A stretch of 7,533 nucleotides of DNA. It comes from an uncultured Hungatella sp. GTDB taxonomy: Bacteria > Bacillota > Clostridia > Lachnospirales > Lachnospiraceae. The translations under genes and the position numbers were made by a program. The stretch's first letter is position 1. Each line of letters starts with the position of its first letter. Below, one piece after another: positions 1 through 6,416 of this stretch. The stretch lies in contig CAUEKH010000113.1 of the NCBI GenBank assembly GCA_959018155.1, forward strand, positions 1 through 7,533, given 5' to 3'. Under the pieces are notes generated by a model, which was not told where the DNA came from, searched no databases, and saw only the letters and a program-made list of their open reading frames with translations.

Positions 1-84
1 GGAGTTGTGCTGTTGTTTGCATTTTTTTACGGGATCATTTATATAATTACATCCAGGGTATATTATCAGATAGTAAAGAGGTAA
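1..84 (+). CDS. C-terminal fragment of a membrane protein, probably FtsX-like ABC transporter permease
   Basis: Frame 1 is open from the window edge to a TAA at 82-84 and encodes 27 residues. They read as a hydrophobic helix (VVLLFAFFYGIIYIIT) followed by a short basic tail ending QIVKR. This is how the last transmembrane helix and cytoplasmic end of FtsX/MacB-type ABC permeases usually look, for example those of peptide-resistance exporters in Firmicutes. The sequence itself shows only a C-terminal membrane helix; the FtsX assignment is pattern recognition and any polytopic membrane protein is possible. The next ORF starts 4 nt after the stop, so the two are probably co-transcribed. Confidence 0.5.
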   Translation, partial: GVVLLFAFFYGIIYIITSRVYYQIVKR

Positions 85-88
85 TGGG

Positions 89-208
89 ATGAAGGTGCTG
101 CTGTGGCTGACCGGCTTAGCTTCGGCGGTTGTTCTCGCGCTGTTTGTAATGGAAATCAGAGACGAACTGGAGGAAGAGAGGTGGTGGCGGAGCCGGGAGA
201 AATGGTGA
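89..208 (+). CDS. 39-residue single-helix membrane microprotein (hypothetical)
   Basis: ATG at 89 is preceded by AGAGG at 77-81 with 7 nt spacing, and the frame ends in TGA at 206-208. Residues 2-21 are hydrophobic (starting KVLLWLTGLASAVVLALFV) and fit one membrane-spanning helix. The remainder is strongly charged, with an acidic stretch (DELEEE) followed by a basic, Trp-rich end (RWWRSREKW). It starts 4 nt after the putative permease, which suggests translational coupling and perhaps a small subunit or regulator of that transporter. I recognise no family. A chance ORF cannot be excluded, but the ribosome binding site and the clean membrane-helix-plus-charged-tail design support a real gene. 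Confidence 0.5.
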   Translation: MKVLLWLTGLASAVVLALFVMEIRDELEEERWWRSREKW

Positions 209-216
209 GGCTCATA

Positions 217-245
217 TTGTAATGTTCCGCCAAGTAGGATATAAT
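217..245 (+). promoter_or_regulatory. Sigma-A-type promoter of the DUF262/ATPase operon
   Basis: TTGTAA at 217-222 (4 of 6 matches to the -35 consensus) and a perfect TATAAT at 240-245 are separated by exactly 17 nt. Transcription would start near 252, about 30 nt upstream of the GTG at 285. It lies just after the microprotein stop and before the three-gene operon, where a promoter is expected. Confidence 0.65.
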
Positions 246-284
246 GTGAACAGTAGTTTAACATTTGGAGAGGGAGTGGTGCTG

Positions 285-422
285 GTGCAGTCAATTTGTG
301 ATTTTATAAAAGAATCAGAACGGTACGAGGATGAACTTGTAGGCGTAGAGATGGAAGATAAGGGTGACGAAAGCTAGGAGGAAAGTCCTTACTCTCCAGA
401 TGATGTCCGCATCAGCCAGCAT
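285..422 (+). pseudogene. N-terminal segment of the DUF262 gene, interrupted by an in-frame TAG at 375-377
   Basis: This segment is in the same frame as the DUF262 ORF that follows. GTG at 285 has AGGGAG at 271-276, 8 nt upstream, and lies 33 nt after the predicted transcription start. It would encode 30 residues (an acidic stretch around YEDELVGVEMEDKGDES), then TAG at 375-377, then 15 more codons reading EESPYSPDDVRISQH before ATG 423. From memory of the family, longer DUF262 proteins carry an acidic N-terminal stretch followed by a P(Y/F)xPxxIxI-like motif just before the SVYQLxxWI segment, so PYSPDDVRI downstream of the stop looks like genuine protein sequence. A TAG here is therefore more likely a nonsense mutation, or a sequencing error, than the natural end of a leader peptide. 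Alternative GTG starts exist at 276 and 279. Confidence 0.6.
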
Positions 423-1439
423 ATGTATTCGGTTTATCAGGTTTATCACTGGATAGAAAACGGGGTATTAACATTGTCACCGGAATTTCAGAGAAAACTG
501 GTTTGGGATGTACAGCGTAAATCACTGCTGATTGAATCATTGATGTTGAAGATTCCAATTCCTGCTTTTTATTTTCAGGAGAACCAGGAAGGAGATAAAC
601 TGGTGATTGACGGATTACAGAGACTCTCTACTATCTACTCTTATATGAACGACGTATTTGAGTTAAAGGGACTACAATATTTGAATATGTATAATGGCTT
701 CTGTTATTCCAGACTTCCGAGAAAATATAAAACAAGAATAGAGGAGACGCAGATGGCAGTCAATGTGCTGGATAGCAGATGCCATGAACTTGTGAAATTT
801 GATGTGTTTCGAAGAGTTAATACAGGAGGAATCCCTTTAAATTCCCAGGAGATTCGCAATATAATGGCTACGGAAGAAACCAGGTGCCTTTTAAATGCGA
901 TGAGCGGCTCAGCAGAGTTTATTAAGGCTACCAGAGGAAAAGTAAAAGACCTGCGTATGGATGCTCAGGAACTATGTCTTCGATTTATCACATTTTATTT
1001 AAGATACAATCCGGAACCTGGAAAACTGGAACATTTAAAGTCACTTACCAGAATGATGGACGAAACGCTTCTGGAATTAAATACCCTGGAGTGGCAGGAA
1101 ACGGTTAAGTTTATCGAACTTTTTAAAAACAGTATGGAGAAATGCTATGCCCTGCTTGGAGACGCTGCGTTTTCAAAAGAAGGGCTGAGTCATATAATCA
1201 ATAAACCACTGTTTATTTGCTGGAGCGTCATAATGGCAAATTGTACACTTGACAGTCAGGTACTGAAAAACAGGCAGTCCGATGCCAGAGAATTACAATA
1301 CCAATATTTTGGTCAGGGTAAATACTATAATGCGATAACCTCATCTACTGCCACAAAGAAAAATATGGAACTTCAATTTGAGGGGGTAAGGAAAATCCTG
1401 GAGGAACTCTTTTATGATAGAGCAATTAGCATTAACTAA
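423..1439 (+). CDS. DUF262 (ParB/GmrS N-terminal-like) protein, probable defence component; N-terminus interrupted
   Basis: The 338-residue body has the DUF262 hallmarks: SPEFQRKLVW (19-28), IESLMLKIPIPAFYF (37-51), IDGLQRL (62-68), FRRVNTGG (129-136), QEIRN (142-146), and a C-terminal STATKKNMELQF segment. DUF262 is related to ParB-type nucleotide-binding domains and is the core of the GmrS half of GmrSD type IV restriction systems; its motif is usually DGQQR and here is DGLQR. No DUF1524/HNH nuclease domain follows, so cleavage activity, if any, must come from elsewhere. ATG 423 has no Shine-Dalgarno sequence, and in-frame homology-like sequence continues upstream across a TAG at 375-377, so the native start is probably GTG 285 (383 residues plus the TAG codon). 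The end overlaps the ATPase gene by 26 nt. Family assignment is firm; the defence role is inferred. Confidence 0.85.
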   Translation: MYSVYQVYHWIENGVLTLSPEFQRKLVWDVQRKSLLIESLMLKIPIPAFYFQENQEGDKLVIDGLQRLSTIYSYMNDVFELKGLQYLNMYNGFCYSRLPRKYKTRIEETQMAVNVLDSRCHELVKFDVFRRVNTGGIPLNSQEIRNIMATEETRCLLNAMSGSAEFIKATRGKVKDLRMDAQELCLRFITFYLRYNPEPGKLEHLKSLTRMMDETLLELNTLEWQETVKFIELFKNSMEKCYALLGDAAFSKEGLSHIINKPLFICWSVIMANCTLDSQVLKNRQSDARELQYQYFGQGKYYNAITSSTATKKNMELQFEGVRKILEELFYDRAISIN

Positions 1440-2520
1440 TTTTAAATGCTTTAATAAGGAACTCATTAATTTTAAGCGTCTGACAATCTTAACCGGGGCA
1501 AATGCAGCAGGAAAATCTTCTGTAATCCAGGCACTTTTGCTGCTTCATTACAGCAATGATTTTATGAGAAATACAGGAGAGCAGTGGGAAAAAGAATCAA
1601 TTGATATTAACAGGGTGTTCGGATTTTCTGTTGGTGCGCCCAACGCTCTTATTTCCCAGAATCCTACGGAGGATGAAGACTTTGATTTCGCTTTTGGACT
1701 TGCGGAAGGAGAAAAAAAGTATTCTTTTCAATATGTTGTGGATAAAACATCGCCTCTCGATTTAAAAATCAGGAAAGGACAACTGTTTCCTGCCAGAGGA
1801 TTGCAGTATTTGAATGCTGAGCGGATAGGCCCCAGAATGGTAAATCAGGCAGGACAGAAGAACGGAATTGCCCTGAACGGAGAGAATGCAACATATCTGA
1901 TGGATATTGCGGACAAGAATAACCGCGGCGTTGCCGATGCAATGTCCGGCGGTGCTGTGACTTCTCAAAAATTTTCGTATCACGTTGAAAGATGGATGAG
2001 CGCAATTTTGGGAGACATGCAGTTAGATTTTCATACAGATTATAACAAGGCAATCACGGAATTATGGATAAAAAATCCCCTGGTGGATACAGGTGTGGTG
2101 CCTACTTTGACTGGGTTCGGAATCAGCTATGTTCTTCCGATTGTAGTTGCCGGCTTATGGGCGTCAACGGAACAGAGGAGTCTGCTGATAGTTGAGAATC
2201 CGGAAGCACATTTGCATCCATATGCTCAAAGTAATATGGGAAAATTCCTTGCACTGCTGGCCTGTTGCGGGGTGCAGGTAGTTGTAGAAACACACAGTGA
2301 GCATATTATAGATGGCGCAAGAATTCAGATGGCGAACTTAGGGGATTCGGCAAATATGCTGGTGAATTTTATGCAGCAGACGGAGTCTGGTATCGAAATA
2401 CTGGCAATTGATGTTTCGCCTGCAGGTGAGTTAAGTAAGTGGCCAAAAGGTTTTTTTGATCAGAAACAGCAGGATTTACGGGATATTATGATGCTTAGGA
2501 GAAGGAATGCTTACGATTGA
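1414..2520 (+). CDS. ABC-type AAA family ATPase with DUF3696-like C-terminus
   Basis: This 368-residue protein is a complete ABC/SMC-like ATPase. It has an N-terminal strand typical of RecF/OLD-like ATPases (IEQLALTNFKCF), Walker A GANAAGKS at 28-35, a signature-like TGFGISYVLPI at 233-243, Walker B LLIVENPEAHLHP at 257-269, and the switch-histidine segment VVVETHSEHII at 289-299. The end contains WPKGFFDQ (343-350), characteristic of DUF3696. No TOPRIM nuclease domain is present, so it is not a full OLD/Gabija nuclease. ATG 1414 has GGAGG at 1400-1404 with 9 nt spacing. It overlaps the DUF262 gene by 26 nt and the next gene by 14 nt, which implies coupled translation and joint function. It probably acts as the nucleotide-driven sensor or motor of the module; that role is inferred. 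Confidence 0.9.
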   Translation: MIEQLALTNFKCFNKELINFKRLTILTGANAAGKSSVIQALLLLHYSNDFMRNTGEQWEKESIDINRVFGFSVGAPNALISQNPTEDEDFDFAFGLAEGEKKYSFQYVVDKTSPLDLKIRKGQLFPARGLQYLNAERIGPRMVNQAGQKNGIALNGENATYLMDIADKNNRGVADAMSGGAVTSQKFSYHVERWMSAILGDMQLDFHTDYNKAITELWIKNPLVDTGVVPTLTGFGISYVLPIVVAGLWASTEQRSLLIVENPEAHLHPYAQSNMGKFLALLACCGVQVVVETHSEHIIDGARIQMANLGDSANMLVNFMQQTESGIEILAIDVSPAGELSKWPKGFFDQKQQDLRDIMMLRRRNAYD

Positions 2521-3352
2521 TAACCATTTATGTGAGAATAGTTTTCAGTATCATACCACAGATAAAGATAAGTATTTAGGTGCGAGAGAGGAAGAACTCC
2601 TCGATTTGCAGGAAATTTGTGATTACTGCAGGATAAATGAAGAATCGCTTCTATGCGATTTAGATAAATTTTATAACATGGAAGTTGAACCTGGTATCTC
2701 ATTATGCGATTGGGTATTCTCTGATATGGGATCCGGTAGCCATGATACCAGGAGTATGCTGCTTTATATGCTCGATTCAATCAAAGAGTTGGAGGCAGAT
2801 GGGGACAAGGAGATTCTGATTTCACTGGGAGAGTATGAAAACTGTATCAATACTGCAGATGGTTACAGGGAAAAACGGAGGGAGTTTCTTGCTGAATTGA
2901 CGGATGTGGAAGAATTTGCAACATTTATGAGATCATGTTTCCAAAATACTGTTTTTTCGGATGATATTGTTGCGGCCATGAAAAAAATTCCAAAATTCAG
3001 AAATTGTACGAAACCGATTGTATCAAATCTGTCTCTGCTGAATGATTATGCAATTGAGATATATGAAAGACATAATTTTAATGCTGCTGAGGCAATGAAG
3101 GAATTGAGTGCAAGAGCGCTTGAATGCACTGGTGATCCGGCACATAAAGCATACTTGAAGTTCCCATTCTCATATTACGAAGAGGGAAGCGACTGTGGGG
3201 CAGAATGGCAGATAAAAGAGATTGAATGTTCTCCCCATATGAAGCTGATCCGGAGGGATTCCAATTTAAGGATTTACTTTTACTGGTTTGATGAAACGAT
3301 TGGAGACGGGAAGAAGGTGTTAGTTGGACACATCGGATCCCACCCCTATTAA
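2507..3352 (+). CDS. Uncharacterised 281-residue protein, third gene of the DUF262/ATPase operon
   Basis: I do not recognise a named family. ATG 2507 has AGGAG at 2497-2501 (5 nt spacing) and lies within the end of the ATPase gene. The protein is soluble-looking and acidic, with no signal peptide or membrane helix. The first two thirds appear mainly alpha-helical. The last 45 residues form a separate-looking module: IECSPHMKLIRR (239-250), RIYFYW (255-260), and a terminal VGHIGSHPY (273-281). Its beta-rich pattern (CxPHxKL, RIYFxW, GHIGxH) resembles C-termini I have seen on unnamed proteins encoded beside defence ATPases, and it loosely recalls RelE-type small folds. No catalytic residues can be assigned. 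The conserved-looking His and Arg residues of this module would be the first place to look for an effector activity. Confidence 0.75.
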   Translation: MLTIDNHLCENSFQYHTTDKDKYLGAREEELLDLQEICDYCRINEESLLCDLDKFYNMEVEPGISLCDWVFSDMGSGSHDTRSMLLYMLDSIKELEADGDKEILISLGEYENCINTADGYREKRREFLAELTDVEEFATFMRSCFQNTVFSDDIVAAMKKIPKFRNCTKPIVSNLSLLNDYAIEIYERHNFNAAEAMKELSARALECTGDPAHKAYLKFPFSYYEEGSDCGAEWQIKEIECSPHMKLIRRDSNLRIYFYWFDETIGDGKKVLVGHIGSHPY

Positions 3353-3380
3353 ATCTGTTTTTAGTATAGATATTATTGTA

Positions 3381-3428
3381 TAACAAAACCGCAGCAGAAC
3401 CCCAATTTCCCAACGTTCTGCCGCGGTT
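3381..3428 (-). terminator. Intrinsic terminator of the purF-like gene, possibly used from both sides
   Basis: Arms at 3387-3400 and 3415-3428 form a 14-bp stem with a 14-nt loop. Read on the minus strand every position pairs (one is a G-U wobble) and the stem is followed by TTTTGTTA, a reasonable U-tract. It begins 12 nt after the purF-like stop codon. On the plus strand the same wobble becomes an A-C mismatch and the tail is TTATTTCT, so it could also stop the converging defence operon, but less well. Confidence 0.75.
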
Positions 3429-3439
3429 ATTTCTATGTA

Positions 3440-4846
3440 TTATTTCTTCCCATTCCAGCAATACGTACACAGCTTACACGGAGAAATCCCAATGGATTCC
3501 ACCAGATCATCAAGCCTGTGGTACTGCAATGTGGTAAAGTTTAACTTCTTCCTGATCTCTTCCACCATTTCCTTATAGTTCTGGCTGTCAGGATCGGCAT
3601 AGTCGGCCAGAACTTCATCGTTTACATTGTCCCCCTCCCGGTCACGGATGACACGTCTTGTGATTAGATCCAGCTCGGAGTTGGAGCGGGAGAAGTTCAA
3701 ATAAGGACAGCCGAACATTAAAGGCGGGCAGGCCGGCCGGATATGGACCTCTTTGGCGCCGCTCTGATATAAGAATTCTGTTGTCTCGCCCAGCTGGGTT
3801 CCGCGGACGATGGAGTCGTCGATGAGCAGCAGCCGTTTGCCGCGTATCAGGGCGTCAACCGGAATCAGCTTCATCTTGGCAATCAGATTGCGCTGCCCCT
3901 GGTTCTGCGGCATGAAGGAGCGGGGCCAGGTTGGCGTGTATTTGATAAATGGTCTGGCAAACGGGATTCCGGATTCATTGGCGTAGCCGACCGCATGGGC
4001 GATGCCGGAGTCGGGGACACCGGCCACCATATCGGCCTTTGCGTCGTCCCGGCGGGCCAGGAGTTTTCCACATTCGTACCGCATGGTTTCCACGTTGACT
4101 CCCTCATAGGAAGAAGTCGGATAACCGTAGTAGACCCATAAGAAAGAACAAATCTTCATTTCCTCTCTCGGGGGCGCCAGACGTTCCATGGATTCCGGTG
4201 TTAAGAAAACCACCTCTCCCGGGCCTAATTCCGCATAATCGGAGTACCCCAGATTAATGTATGCAAAGCTTTCAAAGGAAGCGCAGAAGGCGTCCTCTTT
4301 CTTTCCAATGACGATTGGAGTGCGTCCCATACGGTCCCTGGCGGCATAGATGCCCTCCGGCGTCAGGATTAAGATTGTCATGGAACCGTCAATTCTCTCC
4401 TGGGCATACTGAATGCCTTCCACGATGCTGGCTTTCTGGTTGATCAGCGCGGCGACCAGTTCTGTGGCATTGATTCTTCCGCCGCTCATTTCCATGAAAT
4501 GAATGTGGCCGCTGCGGTAGGCATCCTGCACCAGTTCGTCCAGATTGTTGATTTTTCCAACGGTTGTGATGGCATAGCTTCCGAGATGGGACTGAATTAA
4601 AAGCGGCTGCGGTTCGTTATCAGAAATGCAGCCAATCCCCATATTCCCTTCCAGTTCGTCCAGATCCCCGTCGAACTTCGTACGGAAAGGAGTGTTCTCT
4701 ATATTGTGGATGGCCCTGGAAAATCCATTCGGCCCATAGACGGCCATGCCGCCCCGCTTCGTTCCCAGATGGGAATGGTAATCCACTCCGAAAAAGACAT
4801 CAAGTGTACAACTTTTTTTGGATACAACACCAAATATTCCACCCAT
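3440..4846 (-). CDS. purF: PurF-like amidophosphoribosyltransferase with degenerate glutaminase site
   Basis: The 468-residue protein aligns by eye along the whole length of B. subtilis-type PurF, which makes phosphoribosylamine from PRPP and glutamine in purine synthesis. The phosphoribosyltransferase half is intact: VPDSGIAHAVGYA (278-290) and the PRPP loop LLIDDSIVRGT (340-350). The four Fe-S ligand positions also appear kept: C233, C380 and the C-terminal CKLCTYC (457-463). The N-terminal Ntn-glutaminase half is degenerate. The catalytic Cys after Met is Gly (MGGIFG), and the positions matching Arg73, Asn101 and Asp127 are Cys73, Val96 and Ala127. It should be unable to hydrolyse glutamine, so it may use ammonia, need a partner, or have a regulatory role. 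The start is supported by AGAGGG at 4858-4853, 6 nt upstream. It is monocistronic. The gene symbol denotes the family; a canonical purF probably exists elsewhere in the genome. Confidence 0.9.
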   Translation of the reverse strand: MGGIFGVVSKKSCTLDVFFGVDYHSHLGTKRGGMAVYGPNGFSRAIHNIENTPFRTKFDGDLDELEGNMGIGCISDNEPQPLLIQSHLGSYAITTVGKINNLDELVQDAYRSGHIHFMEMSGGRINATELVAALINQKASIVEGIQYAQERIDGSMTILILTPEGIYAARDRMGRTPIVIGKKEDAFCASFESFAYINLGYSDYAELGPGEVVFLTPESMERLAPPREEMKICSFLWVYYGYPTSSYEGVNVETMRYECGKLLARRDDAKADMVAGVPDSGIAHAVGYANESGIPFARPFIKYTPTWPRSFMPQNQGQRNLIAKMKLIPVDALIRGKRLLLIDDSIVRGTQLGETTEFLYQSGAKEVHIRPACPPLMFGCPYLNFSRSNSELDLITRRVIRDREGDNVNDEVLADYADPDSQNYKEMVEEIRKKLNFTTLQYHRLDDLVESIGISPCKLCTYCWNGKK

Positions 4847-4950
4847 GATATTCCCTCTTTTACTTTTCTATGTATTGTGTAACTACGACAGCTGCAGCTG
4901 TGGACACGATTCATCCACATGGGACCATCACCGATTCCGTCAATGGTCCC
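4847..4950 (-). promoter_or_regulatory. Structured 5' leader of the purF-like gene
   Basis: The predicted transcript starts near 4949, exactly at a stem of 8 bp (GGGACCAT at 4921-4928 pairing with 4943-4950, loop 14 nt). A second stem (TGTGGA at 4899-4904 with TCCACA at 4914-4919) follows, and a perfect 14-nt palindrome (ACAGCTGCAGCTGT, 4888-4901) overlaps its base. Neither stem is followed by a U-tract, so these are not ordinary terminators. A 5'-terminal hairpin may stabilise the mRNA, and the overlapping second and third elements could be alternatives. I do not recognise a purine riboswitch core here. Confidence 0.4.
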
Positions 4951-4955
4951 TCACA

Positions 4956-4985
4956 ATTCTAACACAGATGGCAGAAGGGAAACAA
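4956..4985 (-). promoter_or_regulatory. Promoter of the purF-like gene
   Basis: Read on the minus strand, TTGTTT (4985-4980) and TAGAAT (4961-4956, 5 of 6 matches to TATAAT) are separated by 18 nt, with TGT directly before the -10 giving an extended -10. The start would fall near 4949, leaving a leader of about 100 nt before the ATG. Confidence 0.5.
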
Positions 4986-5073
4986 TGGCTTTACCCATTA
5001 AATATTCTTATGAATTTTAAGAAGCAGAGAGACAAAAGCAATGATTTTACCAATTGATCCAAAAATCGTCCTG

Positions 5074-5101
5074 TTGAAGTCGGAAGGGTTCATGGTAAAC
5101 T
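5074..5101 (+). promoter_or_regulatory. Candidate promoter of the oxidoreductase cluster
   Basis: TTGAAG (5074-5079) and TAAACT (5096-5101) are separated by 16 nt, with TGG before the -10 (extended -10). Each hexamer matches consensus at 4 of 6 positions, so this is a weak call. A dyad TATGGTT (5101-5107) with AACCATA (5122-5128), 14 nt apart, overlaps the expected start site and could be an operator. This and the purF-like promoter are divergent. The remainder of the 4847-5167 intergenic stretch shows no other recognisable element. Confidence 0.35.
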
Positions 5102-5153
5102 ATGGTTACAAACAAATGTGAAACCATAAAATACCATACAGGAAATGAAAATC

Positions 5154-5160
5154 AGGAGGA
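5154..5160 (+). promoter_or_regulatory. Ribosome binding site fixing the first oxidoreductase start
   Basis: AGGAGGA lies 7 nt before ATG 5168. It decides between this start and the in-frame ATG at 5102, which has no Shine-Dalgarno sequence and would add 22 residues before the conserved Rossmann strand. Confidence 0.8.
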
Positions 5161-5167
5161 AACAATC

Positions 5168-6361
5168 ATGGAGAAGAAAATCAGATTTGGTCTCATCGGA
5201 ATCGGCGCACAGGGCGGAGCTTACGCCGGATTCCTGACAGGCAAAGGCGGATTCCCGGGAATGCCGGCGCCGGAATGCCCGCCGCACTGTGCGCTCGGCG
5301 CTTTGTGCGATGACGATCCGCAGAAAGAGGCTATGTGCAAGGAAAAATACCCGGAAGTTCCTTTCTACAAAGACTGGAAGGATCTGGTGAATTCCGACGA
5401 AGTAGATGCAGTAATCACCACGGTTCCTCACTACCTTCACACCGAAATCGCCATTTACTGTTTAGAGCATGGAAAACACGTCCTGGTAGAGAAGCCGGCA
5501 GGCGTCTATGCCAAGTCTGTTCGTGAGATGAATGAGTGTGCGGCGGCTCATCCGGAGGTTCCCTTCGGCATCATGTTTAATCAGCGTACGAACAAGCTGT
5601 ATCAGCGTGTGAAGGCGATTGTGGAGTCCGGCGAACTGGGTGAGATCCGCCGCTCCAACTGGATCATCAACACCTGGTGGCGTCCGGACAGCTACTACCA
5701 GCAGAGCGAATGGCGCGCCACCTGGGGCGGCGAAGGCGGCGGTGTTCTGGTGAACCAGGCTCCGCACCAGCTCGACCTCTGGCAGTGGATCTGCGGCATC
5801 CCCACGAAGGTCACCTCCAAGAACATCAATGGTTCTCACCGCAAGATCGACGTTGAGAACGATGTCACCATCGTGACCGAGTACGCCAACGGCGCTACCG
5901 GCAGCTTTATCACCTGCACCCACGATGCCATCGGCACCGACCGGCTGGAGATCGACCTGGACGGCGGCAAGATCGTTGTTGAGGACAGCAAGAAAGCCAA
6001 GATCTACCGCATGAAAAAGACCGAGCCTGAGATGAACGAGACCATGTCCATGATGGACGTTGCCAAGCTGACGATGGGCAACGCCGCGGGCGGCCTGTAT
6101 GACCTTGAGGAGTTTGAAAACCAGGACGGCTGGGGCTATCAGCACACTACTGTTATGGAAAACTTTGCCTGCCACATCATTGAGGGCACTCCGCTGCTGG
6201 CTCCGGGCTCCGACGGCATCAACGGCGTGAACCTGGCCAATGCTTCCCAGCTTTCCGCCTGGACGAACCGCACCGTAAGCAACCCGGTGGATCCCGAGGA
6301 ATATGCGGCCGAGCTGAACAAGCGCATCGAGGCCGAGGGCAAATTCCCCGTCCGCGAGTAA
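5168..6361 (+). CDS. Gfo/Idh/MocA family NAD(P)-dependent oxidoreductase
   Basis: The 397-residue cytoplasmic protein has the two domains of this family. The N-terminal Rossmann domain carries the dinucleotide motif GIGAQG at 11-16 and the family signature EKP at 108-110. The C-terminal substrate domain carries GGGVLVNQAPHQLDLW (190-205), in which His200 and Asp203 match the usual catalytic region. Members oxidise or reduce hydroxyls of sugars, inositols or glycosides. Residues 22-41 (Gly/Pro/Cys-rich) form an insertion between the first helix and second strand that the downstream paralogue lacks. Length is slightly above the usual 330-390. The context (a second oxidoreductase, then a probable TIM-barrel isomerase) suggests a keto-sugar pathway, possibly glycoside 3-oxidation or inositol use. 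The substrate is not determinable here. Confidence 0.9.
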   Translation: MEKKIRFGLIGIGAQGGAYAGFLTGKGGFPGMPAPECPPHCALGALCDDDPQKEAMCKEKYPEVPFYKDWKDLVNSDEVDAVITTVPHYLHTEIAIYCLEHGKHVLVEKPAGVYAKSVREMNECAAAHPEVPFGIMFNQRTNKLYQRVKAIVESGELGEIRRSNWIINTWWRPDSYYQQSEWRATWGGEGGGVLVNQAPHQLDLWQWICGIPTKVTSKNINGSHRKIDVENDVTIVTEYANGATGSFITCTHDAIGTDRLEIDLDGGKIVVEDSKKAKIYRMKKTEPEMNETMSMMDVAKLTMGNAAGGLYDLEEFENQDGWGYQHTTVMENFACHIIEGTPLLAPGSDGINGVNLANASQLSAWTNRTVSNPVDPEEYAAELNKRIEAEGKFPVRE

Positions 6362-6380
6362 ACAGCACCGCGCGGCGGGA

Positions 6381-6416
6381 CAAAGCGGCGGCGGCCGTTC
6401 GCCGTCCGCCGCTTTG
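6381..6416 (+). terminator. GC-rich hairpin between the two oxidoreductase genes (terminator or processing element)
   Basis: CAAAGCGGCGG (6381-6391) pairs perfectly with 6406-6416, and CGGC (6392-6395) pairs with GCCG (6401-6404), leaving one bulged T at 6405 and a 5-nt loop. This makes 15 bp of mostly G-C pairs. The sequence after it is CCTGTTTTGCC, so a short T-run is present but displaced by 4 nt. It may be a partial terminator that lowers downstream expression, or an mRNA-stabilising element, since it ends 31 nt before the next gene and no clear new promoter is seen. Confidence 0.5.

Noticed and set aside
400..456. ATG pair at 400/403 as a restart after the TAG
   Set aside because: Both are in another frame and reach a stop after fewer than 20 codons, so they cannot start the DUF262 body.
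4921..4950. Inverted repeat GGGACCAT/ATGGTCCC as a terminator
   Set aside because: No T-run follows on either strand, and it sits at the predicted 5' end of the purF-like transcript, so a leader hairpin fits better.
4818..5057. 79-codon plus-strand ORF across the purF-like leader
   Set aside because: It overlaps the start of the purF-like gene and its promoter, has no ribosome binding site, and its product looks random.
5108..5135. Catabolite-repression (cre-like) site before the oxidoreductase
   Set aside because: The TGTGAAACCATAAAAT stretch lacks the central CG and the symmetry of the cre consensus.
5102..5167. Upstream ATG extending the first oxidoreductase by 22 residues
   Set aside because: There is no Shine-Dalgarno sequence, it overlaps the predicted promoter/start region, and the added residues are unlike the family. 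ATG 5168 has a near-perfect AGGAGGA.
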